Numbered from the stretch's first letter, positions 15,401 through 24,101 are shown. The stretch: 64,000 bases of DNA from Prochlorococcus marinus XMU1406 (GCF_017696055.1 NZ_JAAORG010000003.1:1-64000), one strand, 5' to 3'. Notes: a model not told the origin generated them from the letters alone. Numbers and translations: made by a program.

Positions 15401-16705
15401 TTAATAAATCCCAATCCCAAAGAATGAATTTGCAATAAATAACAAACTAAATAATGTTAAGAAAATTAATCCTATCCAACTTATTGTTTTTAAAAATATT
15501 CCATATCTATTTTTAATTGGGACTAATTTGCTATTTATAGTATCCATTGCCATCCATGCAAATAAAGGTGCGGTTAGAAAACTTCCCGTCATTGCAGCAA
15601 ATACAAAATCTTTTACCCCTATACCTCCAGACCTTGCAATCAGCAAAGCTATTAATGATGCAAATATATGTACAATCATCCACAGTTGAAATCTATTTCG
15701 TTCTGCCTTGGAATCCATATGTCCAAAATCAGTTCCTCTCAATAAACCTTGAATAGCAGAAATACTTCTTGGATATGCATCTAGACAAGTAATTGTGGTA
15801 CTAAACATTGCGGCAAATGCTGCAGGTATAATGATCCATTTAGCCCAATTGCCAATGGATTTAGTGTAAAGGAGTATTAATTTTTGAGCAAAGGAGACTC
15901 CACTTCCGGAAAGCATTCCATCGCCGGTACCATACATTGTTATGGCTCCAAGAGTAAGGAAGAAAATAGCAGTAACAACAGTTATTACGTAACCGAGATT
16001 AAAATCAAATTCTGCTTCACTAATATTTGGTTTATAATTTGAATCTTTAGCTCGAGAAAACATCCATAAAGAAGGCCAAACACATAACTCTACTGGACAA
16101 GGCATCCATCCCATTAGGGGGATCAAAAAAGCTAAATTTGTTAACTTCCATGGGCTGATTTCTGGTTCAAAAAAACTCATATTTAGAGACTCATTTATTG
16201 AACCTTTTAATAAAAGCGATAAAACTGCAAATAATGTTAAAAAAGTTAGGCCAGATACTAAAATTTTTGAAATCCTATCAAGGGCTTTATATTTACCAAG
16301 AATTAATATCATTCCAGAAACAATTAGGATTCCTATAGACAAATCCATGGCTGGGAAAGCTGAGAAAAAGGGAATATTAGTTAAAAGGACACCAGAGACA
16401 AAACTTACAGCCGCTATTGTGAAAGTACCTGTAATTAGACTAACTATTAGAAATAAAGGAAGATATAAAGAATTCTGCTCTTTGAAACCTTCTAATAATG
16501 ATTTACCAGTAGATGCTGTAAATCTAGTCCCAACTAACAAGAATGGATATTTTAAAAGATTAGTAAGAAGGATTAGGCCAACTAATGAAAATCCAAACCT
16601 TGCACCAGCAGTAGTTGATGACAATAAATGAGAACCCCCAATAGCCGCTCCAGCTAGCAAAATTCCTGGACCTAAACTTTTTTGTATTCCTTTTGTTAAA
16701 TTCAT
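15401..16705 (-). CDS. Nramp-related metal transporter lacking the canonical metal motif
   Basis: The 434-residue integral membrane protein has about eleven helices and the overall Nramp plan. It starts LGPGILLAGAAIGGSHLLSS, where canonical Nramps carry DPGN in helix 1. In helix 6 it has LIPLMGWMPCPVELCVWPS, where canonical members have a MPH-type motif. It therefore belongs to a divergent clade with altered substrate site; Mn/Fe transport cannot be assumed. ATG 16705 is preferred over TTG 16717. It stands alone on the minus strand. Confidence 0.75.
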   Translation of the reverse strand: MNLTKGIQKSLGPGILLAGAAIGGSHLLSSTTAGARFGFSLVGLILLTNLLKYPFLLVGTRFTASTGKSLLEGFKEQNSLYLPLFLIVSLITGTFTIAAVSFVSGVLLTNIPFFSAFPAMDLSIGILIVSGMILILGKYKALDRISKILVSGLTFLTLFAVLSLLLKGSINESLNMSFFEPEISPWKLTNLAFLIPLMGWMPCPVELCVWPSLWMFSRAKDSNYKPNISEAEFDFNLGYVITVVTAIFFLTLGAITMYGTGDGMLSGSGVSFAQKLILLYTKSIGNWAKWIIIPAAFAAMFSTTITCLDAYPRSISAIQGLLRGTDFGHMDSKAERNRFQLWMIVHIFASLIALLIARSGGIGVKDFVFAAMTGSFLTAPLFAWMAMDTINSKLVPIKNRYGIFLKTISWIGLIFLTLFSLLFIANSFFGIGIY

Positions 16706-16722
16706 GTCTTTAATCAAATGAT

Positions 16723-16839
16723 TTAATTTAATTTTTGAGCCCTTCTAAACTTATTTTTTAATACTCTTTTTTTAAACGCAAAATGAGATAATGCGTTAAA
16801 AATAAACAGAATAATTAGTAATCCTATTCGAACTTTCAT
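16723..16839 (-). CDS. Small membrane protein upstream of the Nramp-like gene
   Basis: The 38-residue ORF has ATG at 16839, preceded by a good GAAGGA site eight bases away on the minus strand. It has one hydrophobic helix (RIGLLIILFIFNALSHFAF) and a strongly basic tail (KKRVLKNKFRRAQK). It ends 18 bases before the transporter start and may be co-transcribed with it. Confidence 0.55.
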   Translation of the reverse strand: MKVRIGLLIILFIFNALSHFAFKKRVLKNKFRRAQKLN

Positions 16840-16866
16840 AAGATTTTTCCTTCAAATATGCTTTAA

Positions 16867-16983
16867 TCAGATATTTATTTTGTATTCAACCTCTTTTCTC
16901 CATAAGATCCTCAAAAACCTATCTAAAACATCTAATTCCTTTTTATCAAAACTTTTTATTTTCTTTTTATTTTGTTTTTGCAT
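16867..16983 (-). CDS. Tiny basic hypothetical protein
   Basis: The 38-residue ORF from ATG 16983 reads QKQNKKKIKSFDKKELDVL, then DRFLRILWRKEVEYKIN. It is very basic at the N-terminus with an amphipathic helix after it. There is no clear ribosome-binding site. Weak call, based on open frame and coherent helix only. Confidence 0.35.
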   Translation of the reverse strand: MQKQNKKKIKSFDKKELDVLDRFLRILWRKEVEYKINI

Positions 16984-17074
16984 AAATTATTACTTAAGCA
17001 TTTCAACTTTAAACTGAGCTAAAAAAAACACAATAAGCAAAACTTCTTAAAACTCAAGGTAGTTTGGATTGTTT

Positions 17075-17431
17075 TTAATTTGATATATATTTTTCTGCCC
17101 TTCTTAATGCTTTTATTGCGCCTCTATAATCAAGATTTTTTAATTTTTCCTGACTTTTACGTTCCAACATTTGAACTATTTCATTTATCTTTATTTCATT
17201 AATTTTCAGTTTATGATCGAATATAAGATCAAATTTTGAGCAATACAAATTAGATAATTCTTTTCTATATTCTTGAATCATTTTTTCATCACAAAATTTA
17301 GATTTCAATATTGCATTAGCTTTAATTTTGTCGTCTAAAGCGCCTTTAAAATTTCCTCGTTTAAATTTATTTTCACTTGATCTAGTTAGCTTAATAAGAT
17401 TTTCCAATATCACTCGCCCAGAATCTTCCAT
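17075..17431 (-). CDS. Hypothetical TPR-like helical protein
   Basis: The 118-residue product starts at the MEDSGRVILENL methionine; the ORF extends 22 codons upstream to 17497 but that part looks non-coding. It is all-helical with a repeat-like KRGNFKGALDDKIKAN and KNLDYRGAIKALRRAEKY at its two ends, both typical of single TPR units. Possibly a small scaffold. No named family. Confidence 0.5.
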   Translation of the reverse strand: MEDSGRVILENLIKLTRSSENKFKRGNFKGALDDKIKANAILKSKFCDEKMIQEYRKELSNLYCSKFDLIFDHKLKINEIKINEIVQMLERKSQEKLKNLDYRGAIKALRRAEKYISN

Positions 17432-17509
17432 TTTTTTTGCTGACCTAAAACCAATCCTATCAGCATAAAGAAAAAAAAATTCATTTTTAATAATCAAAAA
17501 AATAATTAT

Positions 17510-17809
17510 TTAGCCAATAACAAGTCCTTTTTCAAGAAGTAAATCGAAAACCTCCACACTTTTCGTTTTCCCAAATTGTGGGGGCTTATTTAAATCTAAT
17601 ATTTCAGCAAGGCACATTATCCAATAAGTATCTTTTTTTAAATTAAGACCTTCGCAAATATGAGAGGGAGCAGATTTTAAAAATCCAAATTCTGTTGATA
17701 TATTAATGTTCATGATTTGAGTTTCAAGTTCCAGACTTAAGAGTTCTATTTCTTGCTCAGAAAGGCATGACCCAAGAGAATATGATTCAATTAAAAGTTG
17801 GTAATTCAT
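17510..17809 (-). CDS. Small hypothetical protein, paralogue of the gene at 23502
   Basis: The 99-residue protein shares a pattern with the 96-residue product at 23502: E(I/L)E.L..ELE/ELWE.TQ, then (S/K)AP..IC..L.L, then YW/CWQLC-A..LD....P..G, then a final F..LL helix. The shared Cys and Trp positions suggest a common fold. Soluble, no signal peptide. Function unknown. Confidence 0.6.
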   Translation of the reverse strand: MNYQLLIESYSLGSCLSEQEIELLSLELETQIMNINISTEFGFLKSAPSHICEGLNLKKDTYWIMCLAEILDLNKPPQFGKTKSVEVFDLLLEKGLVIG

Positions 17810-17824
17810 AAAAAGAATTATTTT

Positions 17825-18040
17825 TTAAGAAATCCAGCGAGTGATTTTTGTCCCCGCGGAAATATGTCCTGAAGCTTCAACTATAGGTTTTGTTTCAGGA
17901 TTCATAAAAATATCATATAAAACATTTTCTGGTCCTTGAAAAATTACAGTCGCCCTTTGAGGATCATCTAATGATTTACCAATATAAAATGTTTTAACTC
18001 CCATTTCTTTAAACATTGTCTTCTGTTTTTTTGTATTCAT
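17825..18040 (-). CDS. Conserved small protein with a broken N-terminus
   Basis: The 71-residue ORF (FKEMGVKTFYIGKSLDDP, then RATVIFQGPENVLYDIF, then ETKPIVEASGH) looks like the C-terminal part of a dimeric alpha/beta-barrel-type protein. In the same frame upstream of the ATG, codons read TETTILDF, then TAA (18074-18076), then LSNTYEEYESH, which resembles the missing N-terminal strand and helix. A Lys codon AAA changed to TAA would explain this. Either the gene now re-initiates at ATG 18040 or it is a recent pseudogene. Confidence 0.6.
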   Translation of the reverse strand: MNTKKQKTMFKEMGVKTFYIGKSLDDPQRATVIFQGPENVLYDIFMNPETKPIVEASGHISAGTKITRWIS

Positions 18041-18240
18041 ATGTGATTCATACTCCTCATAGGTATTACTTAGTTAAAAATCTAAAATAGTCGTTTCAGT
18101 ATTGATAAGAATAATTAAAGTTTTTTAATTCTAAATCTTTATCAAAAAAATTAATCTAAAAAAATTAGTTTTTATTAAGCAAAGTGTTAACTAATTTTTA
18201 TTTATGAGTTATAAATCAACTATAAAAAACGATTTTAATT

Positions 18241-19584
18241 TTGGACTCAAAAATTTCTCAGAGAGAAGAATGGACTAGTAAGCTAGGATTCATTCTCGCA
18301 GCTGCTGGTAGTGCAGTAGGTCTAGGCAACCTTTGGGGTTTTGCTTACAGAGCATCTCAAGGTGGAGGTGCGGCGTTTGTACTTTTATATATATTAATCG
18401 TTTTAATTGTATGTCTTCCGGTATTTGTTGCTGAAATGGCTCTAGGAAGAAACGCAATGTCAAGCACATTGCTTGCTCCTGTTAAGCTGGCTGGTAAGAA
18501 TTGGTATCCATTAGGAATTCTTTTCTTCATAGCTCCTCTAGGAATAGCATCATATTATTCAGTGATAATGGGATGGACTGCAGATACCTTGTTCCATTCT
18601 TTATTTTTTGGATTACCAAAGAATTTAACTGAAGCAGAAACCTTCTTTGGCTCAATTAGTAGTGGCAGCAGTGTCTTGTTGGGCCACCTATTAAGTCTTG
18701 TACTTACAGCAATAATAGTTTCATCAGGCATAAAAAAGGGGATAGAAAAGGTTACTAGATATTTCATGCCAATCCTATTCATAATTATTGTGATTCTTGC
18801 TATTTGGGCTACTTCACTTTCAGGTGCATGGGAAGGATATAAAACATTTCTACTTAAGTTTGATTTTAATGAATTGAGAAATCCTCAAACAATAAGAAAC
18901 GCTTTTACACAAGCATTCTTTTCACTAAGCTTAGGGATTGGAATTATGGTTACCTACGCATCCTATTTAAATAAAAAAAGTAATCTTCCAAAACTAAGTG
19001 TTGGAGTTGCATCATTAGATACTTTGGTTGGACTAATGGCTGGATTTATAACTTTCCCAATAGTTTTAACATTCGGTTTAAGTGACGCTATTTCTGAATC
19101 CACTGTTGGTGCTTTATTTATCTCAATTCCAACAGGTCTAGGTTCATATGGTGCAGCAGGAAGAATTGTAGCTGTTGCATTTTTTGCACTAGCTTATATC
19201 GCAGCCATAACTTCATCTGTTTCATTATTGGAGGTTCCAGTTTCCTCATTAATGGATAAATTCGGCTTTAAAAGAGAAAAATCGGTTTGGTTGATAACTC
19301 TTTTCCTATTCTTAACAGGTATCCCTTCTGCATTAAATTTAAATATTCTTGGAACAGTTGATTCGATTTTTGGTGGCGTATTACTGATCTTTGGTGGATT
19401 CTTGGTTACTTTCTTTATGGGATGGGTAGTCCCTGGAAAATTTAATGAAGAACTTAGTGATTCAAAAGTTGGAATCAAAACGACACGTTATTTGAAATTC
19501 ATGACAAGATGGGTTGCGCCCCCAATTATTGGTTTTGGACTATTTATTAGTGTTTTTGATTTGCTAAAAGGCTGGGTAAGTTAG
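18241..19584 (+). CDS. Neurotransmitter:sodium symporter (NSS/LeuT) family transporter
   Basis: The 447-residue protein has twelve predicted helices. The N-terminus shows REEWTSKLGFILAAAGSAVG followed by LGNLWGFAYRASQ, the unwound helix-1 region that binds substrate and sodium in LeuT-fold transporters. YSVIMGWT (helix 3) and SLSLGIGIMVTYASY (helix 6) also fit. It probably imports an amino acid or similar small amine with Na+; the substrate is unknown. The start is TTG 18241; no ATG occurs nearby. Confidence 0.88.
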   Translation: MDSKISQREEWTSKLGFILAAAGSAVGLGNLWGFAYRASQGGGAAFVLLYILIVLIVCLPVFVAEMALGRNAMSSTLLAPVKLAGKNWYPLGILFFIAPLGIASYYSVIMGWTADTLFHSLFFGLPKNLTEAETFFGSISSGSSVLLGHLLSLVLTAIIVSSGIKKGIEKVTRYFMPILFIIIVILAIWATSLSGAWEGYKTFLLKFDFNELRNPQTIRNAFTQAFFSLSLGIGIMVTYASYLNKKSNLPKLSVGVASLDTLVGLMAGFITFPIVLTFGLSDAISESTVGALFISIPTGLGSYGAAGRIVAVAFFALAYIAAITSSVSLLEVPVSSLMDKFGFKREKSVWLITLFLFLTGIPSALNLNILGTVDSIFGGVLLIFGGFLVTFFMGWVVPGKFNEELSDSKVGIKTTRYLKFMTRWVAPPIIGFGLFISVFDLLKGWVS

Positions 19585-19734
19585 ATAATATTTTACGGCG
19601 GAACCTTTTTTTAAGTAAATATTAAATTTTAAAAGTAACAGCAGAAACCATCCCTGATAAGAAAATATATAAGATATATCTAGATGTTGAATTTAAAGAA
19701 ATTACAACGCAATCAAAAATAGATTACAAATTTA

Positions 19735-21438
19735 ATGCCAACCAAGTCTAATTCATTAAAAGAAAAGCTTACGGAAAATTTTTCTGAATTTTCTCAATTA
19801 TCTGACTATTCTTTTATGAATTGTCTTAAAGCAGATCCTCAATCAACAAAAGATGGAAATGATCATAAGCCGCGTTCAGTTTATTCAGGCCATTACGTAC
19901 CAGTTCTCCCAACTGCTATTCCAGACCCAGAATATATCTCCCATAGCAAGAAACTTTTTAAAGAATTAGGACTAAGCTCAGATCTTACTAGAGACAAGAA
20001 TTTTTGTCGTTTTTTCTCAGGTGATATTTCTGTTGCTGATTATCCAATGAGTCCTGTTGGTTGGGCAACAGGTTATGCATTATCAATTTACGGTACTGAA
20101 TATACCCAACAATGTCCCTTTGGCACCGGCAATGGTTATGGCGATGGCAGAGCAATTTCTGTTTTTGAAGGTTTATTCATTGGGAAAAGAATGGAAATGC
20201 AACTTAAAGGAGGAGGTCCCACTCCCTACTGTCGTGGAGCAGATGGTAGAGCTGTCTTAAGGTCTAGCGTACGAGAATTTCTAGCACAGGAATTAATGGA
20301 TGCCTTGGGAATCCCTACCTCAAGATCTTTAACACTTTATGTCTCACGTTCAGAAATAGTTAGAAGACCGTGGTATTCCAAAGGGTCCAAGTATTTTGAA
20401 CCTGACATCATGATTGATAATCAAGCGGCTATTACAACGAGGGTCGCTCCATCTTTTTTACGAGTTGGACAGCTTGAACTTTTTGCAAGACGAGTTCGCA
20501 ATAATGCTCATGATGAAGCTCTTAGTGAACTAAAGATGATAGTTCAACATCTTATTGATAGAAACTATAAAGATGAAATTGAAAATGAGATTTCACTTGA
20601 AAGTAAGGTAATAAAACTTTCTTGTTTATATAGATCGAGACTTATATCTCTTGTAACTAACTGGATGCGAGTTGGTTATTGCCAGGGTAATTTCAATAGT
20701 GATAATTGTGCTGCTGGAGGTTATACCTTGGACTATGGACCCTTTGGATTCTGCGAATTATTTGATCCAAGATTTCAACCATGGACAGGTGGAGGTGAGC
20801 ATTTTTCATTTTTTAACCAACCTTCTGCTGCGGGAATCAACTTTAAAACATTTTGTTCCTCTCTTAGTCCGTTACTCTCAAAAAGCAAACATGATTTTGA
20901 AAAGCTAGAGCAAATCGAAAAAGACTTTTCTGAATTAATGAATAAGGAATTGATGAAAATGTGGGCAAACAAGCTTGGTTTAGAACATTACAACGAAACT
21001 CTAATAAATGAATTTTTTAATCTCATGGTCATTTCAAAAGCAGACTATACAATTTTGTTTCGTAAACTCTCTGAAATACCTGATAACTTAGATTCTTTAA
21101 TAGACAGTTTCTATTTTCCAATTGATGATGAGCTCAATAATAGGTGGGAAGTATGGCTTGAAAACTGGCAATCAGTCTTGAAGAAAGAGGGAAATATTAA
21201 AGCAAAATCGACATCAATGAAATCCCTTAATCCAGTCTATACTTGGCGCGAATGGATGGTCGTTCCCGCATATGAAGAAGCTGAAAAAGGAAATTACAAA
21301 AAAATAAAAGAGTTACAGGATGTCTTTAGCAATCCATATATAGAACAACCCTCAGAAATAGATCAAAAATATAATCGACTAAAGCCAAGCCAGTATTTTA
21401 ACTATGGAGGCGTATCTCACTACAGCTGTTCTTCATAA
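19735..21438 (+). CDS. selO: Protein adenylyltransferase SelO (YdiU/UPF0061 family)
   Basis: The 567-residue protein has the pseudokinase-like SelO fold: GTGNGYGDGRAISVFEG, MQLKGGGPTPYCRGADGRA, REFLAQELMDALGIPTSRSL and the active-site NSDN and DYGPFGF segments. It ends in SCSS, like bacterial SelO with Cys in place of selenocysteine. Family members transfer AMP to proteins, often redox enzymes. One difference is GYCQGNFNSDN, where most members have H-G. Length is normal for a full protein. It is a single gene with its own promoter region. Confidence 0.88.
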   Translation: MPTKSNSLKEKLTENFSEFSQLSDYSFMNCLKADPQSTKDGNDHKPRSVYSGHYVPVLPTAIPDPEYISHSKKLFKELGLSSDLTRDKNFCRFFSGDISVADYPMSPVGWATGYALSIYGTEYTQQCPFGTGNGYGDGRAISVFEGLFIGKRMEMQLKGGGPTPYCRGADGRAVLRSSVREFLAQELMDALGIPTSRSLTLYVSRSEIVRRPWYSKGSKYFEPDIMIDNQAAITTRVAPSFLRVGQLELFARRVRNNAHDEALSELKMIVQHLIDRNYKDEIENEISLESKVIKLSCLYRSRLISLVTNWMRVGYCQGNFNSDNCAAGGYTLDYGPFGFCELFDPRFQPWTGGGEHFSFFNQPSAAGINFKTFCSSLSPLLSKSKHDFEKLEQIEKDFSELMNKELMKMWANKLGLEHYNETLINEFFNLMVISKADYTILFRKLSEIPDNLDSLIDSFYFPIDDELNNRWEVWLENWQSVLKKEGNIKAKSTSMKSLNPVYTWREWMVVPAYEEAEKGNYKKIKELQDVFSNPYIEQPSEIDQKYNRLKPSQYFNYGGVSHYSCSS

Positions 21439-21480
21439 AAGTTTAATCTTCATACTGATAGAACAACTTTGAGAAAAATC

Positions 21481-21903
21481 TTATTTATTTATGGCCGTAG
21501 GCATTCCAACTACTGATACAACTCCCACATGAAGTATGGCCGGCTTCTTTCCAACATTTTTCACATAGTGGGGGCCCCCATTATTACTCTCTATAAATGC
21601 ATCACCCGCTTTAAAGAAATTAATTTCTTCACCCCTCACATGCTTTAATCTTCCTCTGGTGACATGAATCAACATTGGGGAAGGATGAGTATGAATTGGA
21701 GTTTTCAAGCCAACTGGAATTTTTACTTTTAAGAGTCTTAATTCAGGCTTACCCTCGAGATAATTAAAATTTTTACCACTTAGTCCTTTTGAACTTTGAA
21801 TAATAGTTATAACTTCAACCTTTTCTTCAGCTAGAGAAGGTTGGAGTAAAGCTAAAGTCCCAATAAAAAGGAAGCAAAATGGAATAAATTTTCTTAATTT
21901 CAT
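21481..21903 (-). CDS. Exported cupin-domain protein
   Basis: The 140-residue protein starts with a clear signal peptide (KLRKFIPFCFLFIGTLALL, ending near PSLA). A cupin barrel follows with THPSPMLIHVTRG and GDAFIESNNGGPHYVKN. ATG 21903 is preferred over an upstream GTG because it gives a classical leader. The metal ligands H..P.....H partly fit cupin motif 1. It is periplasmic by inference; substrate unknown. Confidence 0.8.
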   Translation of the reverse strand: MKLRKFIPFCFLFIGTLALLQPSLAEEKVEVITIIQSSKGLSGKNFNYLEGKPELRLLKVKIPVGLKTPIHTHPSPMLIHVTRGRLKHVRGEEINFFKAGDAFIESNNGGPHYVKNVGKKPAILHVGVVSVVGMPTAINK

Positions 21904-21956
21904 TAGATATTTGAGTTTCACTAATAATAGATAGTTTGCAAAAATAATAAACTAAT

Positions 21957-22118
21957 TTATTTTTTGTATAACTTTTCTAATTGCTTAATTTCCTCTCTTA
22001 AATCCTTACCTCTATTATTTAATTTATTATTCTTAATAACTATAGGGATAATCCACCAGGCTTGAAGACCTAAAAAGATAAATACTAGGATCAATAATTC
22101 AAAAGTACCAGGCTGCAT
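21957..22118 (-). CDS. Small membrane protein with coiled-coil tail
   Basis: The 53-residue ORF starts at ATG 22118. It has one N-terminal hydrophobic helix (FELLILVFIFLGLQAWWII) then a charged helix (KDLREEIKQLEKLYKK). The coherent frame and two-part architecture support it. No family recognised. Confidence 0.55.
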   Translation of the reverse strand: MQPGTFELLILVFIFLGLQAWWIIPIVIKNNKLNNRGKDLREEIKQLEKLYKK

Positions 22119-22192
22119 TTGATAAATAACCCTTCTTTGTTAATAACTTTATTCTAAAAGTTATTAAACATTCATGAGATATTCAAATTTTT

Positions 22193-22375
22193 CTAGGCTG
22201 CCTCTAATTCAATGTTAAGTTCAATTCCCTTTGAAATGATTGCTTTTTTAAATTCAATAAGTTTGGAAATTATTCTTTGCTTCTCAGGATCAGTTTTATG
22301 GATATCATCTACAACTTCCTGCATTGCAAGTGTTACTTTTTGTAGTTTGATTTCTAGATCTTCCCTGTAATTCAT
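22193..22375 (-). CDS. Small helical hypothetical protein
   Basis: The 60-residue product is one long amphipathic helical hairpin (LEIKLQKVTLAMQEVVDD, then KQRIISKLIEFKKAI) without membrane segments. No family recognised. It stands alone. Confidence 0.55.
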   Translation of the reverse strand: MNYREDLEIKLQKVTLAMQEVVDDIHKTDPEKQRIISKLIEFKKAIISKGIELNIELEAA

Positions 22376-22524
22376 AAGCTTAAAGAAATTATCTTATTTA
22401 TTAAAAAACAAAATAATTATTAGTAAATAAGTACTTAACCTTAAAAGGATTGACAGCAAAACAAGGAGGATATAATTTATAGTACAAATGTATTAATCAT
22501 CAACCAGTCAATTAAAGGTAAAGT

Positions 22525-22794
22525 ATGGAGCCTAAGTACTCATTTGGTAGTAGCACGAGCAAACCTAACGGATGCCTACTAAATCCCGAAGGCAGCAGAA
22601 TTATCTTTTTCGAAGAATGCAAAAATACTCCTAAACCTAATTTAAAAATTCATACTCATCTTTTCTACACAAATCACCTTGGAGAACCTGGAGGGTACAA
22701 ATCCTCTGAAAAACTCAACATAGATTCAGCCTGGGAAAAGTGGCACGAACTTCACCAAAAAGGATGGACAGAAGTATCTCATAATTACGGATAA
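22525..22794 (+). CDS. Small conserved protein, DUF1651-like
   Basis: The 89-residue protein has a glycine-rich start, a central strand segment (SRIIFFEECKN), LKIHTHLFYTNHLGEPGGY and a terminal SAWEKWHELHQKGWTEV. The final W..L...GW pattern is what I remember of DUF1651, a cyanobacterial family of unknown function; this assignment is tentative. Upstream sequence contains AAGGAGG (22461-22467) but too far to act as its ribosome-binding site. Confidence 0.55.
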   Translation: MEPKYSFGSSTSKPNGCLLNPEGSRIIFFEECKNTPKPNLKIHTHLFYTNHLGEPGGYKSSEKLNIDSAWEKWHELHQKGWTEVSHNYG

Positions 22795-22850
22795 GTGATC
22801 CGGCCAAGAAAAAGCCTTTATGTTTTATGAGCTTAAGAGTTTCCTAAAAT

Positions 22851-23051
22851 ATGGAATTCGGTGTCAAAATAAATAATCAATATTTATTGACAATTTTATA
22901 TGAGGAAACTTTAAATTGTCTAAAATCTCATAAGAATAAAAGAATAAAAATTATTATGCAATATTATTTAAATGATAAAAAATTAAATAAGATTGAAAAG
23001 CAAAAGGCGGAGAATGATGGTCTGAAAATTTTCAATCCCATTCATGAATAG
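22851..23051 (+). CDS. Small basic hypothetical protein
   Basis: The 66-residue product is Lys- and Asn-rich (LTILYEETLNCLKSHKNKR, then MQYYLNDKKLNKIEKQK) and probably helical. No family recognised. It overlaps the doubtful minus-strand ORF at 23042 by ten bases. Confidence 0.45.
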   Translation: MEFGVKINNQYLLTILYEETLNCLKSHKNKRIKIIMQYYLNDKKLNKIEKQKAENDGLKIFNPIHE

Positions 23052-23224
23052 CTATAAATTAAATCAGGGTTTGATGACAATGTAATCGTAGATACCAACA
23101 GCTTTTTTATTAATTGATTATAAATAAAAACACGAGTTAACCCGTTCCAATTTGTTGACTCTGAGGTTTTAACCGTTGATTCCTTATCTACTACTAGTTG
23201 TGACTCGCTAGTTGAAAGATTCAA
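23042..23224 (-). CDS. Doubtful small ORF
   Basis: The 60-residue frame begins at TTG 23224. It is Ser/Thr-rich at first (NLSTSESQLVVDKESTVK), then more ordered (NWNGLTRVFIYNQLIKKLL). No motif and no ribosome-binding site are visible. It is listed because the second half has protein-like hydrophobic spacing and the interval is otherwise empty. Confidence 0.3.
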   Translation of the reverse strand: MNLSTSESQLVVDKESTVKTSESTNWNGLTRVFIYNQLIKKLLVSTITLSSNPDLIYSYS

Positions 23225-23249
23225 AAACGGTATTTAAATACTCTAAATC

Positions 23250-23387
23250 ATGGAAAAAAAAATCTCAAAGAAATACGCAGATCTTTTAATACAGGCTAAC
23301 AATACAACTGGCAGAAAAGAAGCTTTGTCATTAATCAAACAAGCAACAAAATTAAAAACCAAACTTGATCAATACGAAATGATGTAG
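23250..23387 (+). CDS. Small helical protein, paralogue of the gene at 14116
   Basis: The 45-residue product (ISKKYADLLIQANNTTGRKE, then ALSLIKQATKLKTKLDQY) is clearly related to the minus-strand product at 14116-14250. The pair defines a small family in this genome. Cytosolic and helical; function unknown. Confidence 0.6.
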   Translation: MEKKISKKYADLLIQANNTTGRKEALSLIKQATKLKTKLDQYEMM

Positions 23388-23501
23388 TTTCTTAACTATC
23401 TATAGGCGATTCAAGATGAGGTACAAACTAGTTCCTTTTTTTTTTATCTTGCTATACAAATACTAAGAGATGATTTAACTTCTTCTGTTTCAATAAAATT
23501 T

Positions 23502-23792
23502 GTGGAATTAACTGAGCTAATTAAGGATTACGTTGCTACAGAATTATTATCAAGTATTGAAATTGATTTTCTCGAAGGAGAATTATGGGAAACTACTCAA
23601 CATATCGCAGAAATAAATACAGTTATCAAAGCTCCAAAAAATATATGCAAGAAATTAGGACTAGATGAAAAATCTTGTTGGCAATTATGTTGTGCAGCCG
23701 TTCTTGACTCCTCAAGACCATTAAAAAATGGACAAAATAGAGTTGATGATTTTAAAAAATTAATTAATCGATATGAAATTAGCTACATATAA
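23502..23792 (+). CDS. Small hypothetical protein, paralogue of the gene at 17510
   Basis: The 96-residue product starts at GTG 23502. It shares with the 17510 product the motifs EIDFLEGELWETTQ, KAPKNICKKLGL and CWQLCCAAVLDSSRP. Four cysteines are present, three clustered. A small soluble domain of unknown function. The next gene follows 12 bases later. Confidence 0.6.
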   Translation: MELTELIKDYVATELLSSIEIDFLEGELWETTQHIAEINTVIKAPKNICKKLGLDEKSCWQLCCAAVLDSSRPLKNGQNRVDDFKKLINRYEISYI

Positions 23793-23804
23793 AATAAAGA
23801 CTCA

Positions 23805-24101
23805 ATGATACGTTTACTTATTGCATCAATTCTTTTTTTTTCCCCATTAGGAGGTTTTGCTGATGAAAAGCAAAGAGAAATTGAGAATGAAGCTATAAAT
23901 CTTGTTATTAAAAAATATGGAAAAGGCTTAGAAAATAGATTAAAAGGAACGGGAGTAACTCCTAGTTATCGAAGTTGGTATGAAAATGATTGTTTCGTAA
24001 GTATTGCAGCAGGTACATACCAAGAAGATACTTGGTCGGCAATGAAGTGGTTTAGCGTTAATGTCTGTTCTGAATCAGCTGAAATAATGGAAAGTGAATG
24101 A
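23805..24101 (+). CDS. Exported small hypothetical protein
   Basis: The 98-residue protein has a signal peptide (IRLLIASILFFSPLGGFA). The mature domain has two cysteines about 33 residues apart (YENDCFVSIAAGTYQED, then WFSVNVCSESAE), likely a disulfide. Its stop overlaps the amidotransferase start by four bases (ATGA), so the two genes are coupled. Confidence 0.6.
   Translation: MIRLLIASILFFSPLGGFADEKQREIENEAINLVIKKYGKGLENRLKGTGVTPSYRSWYENDCFVSIAAGTYQEDTWSAMKWFSVNVCSESAEIMESE

Noticed and set aside
15547-16631. Two plus-strand ORFs inside the Nramp-like gene
   Set aside because: Antisense shadows of a clear membrane protein.
20057-20972. Alternative-frame ORFs within selO
   Set aside because: selO is complete and conserved across this stretch, so these are chance frames.
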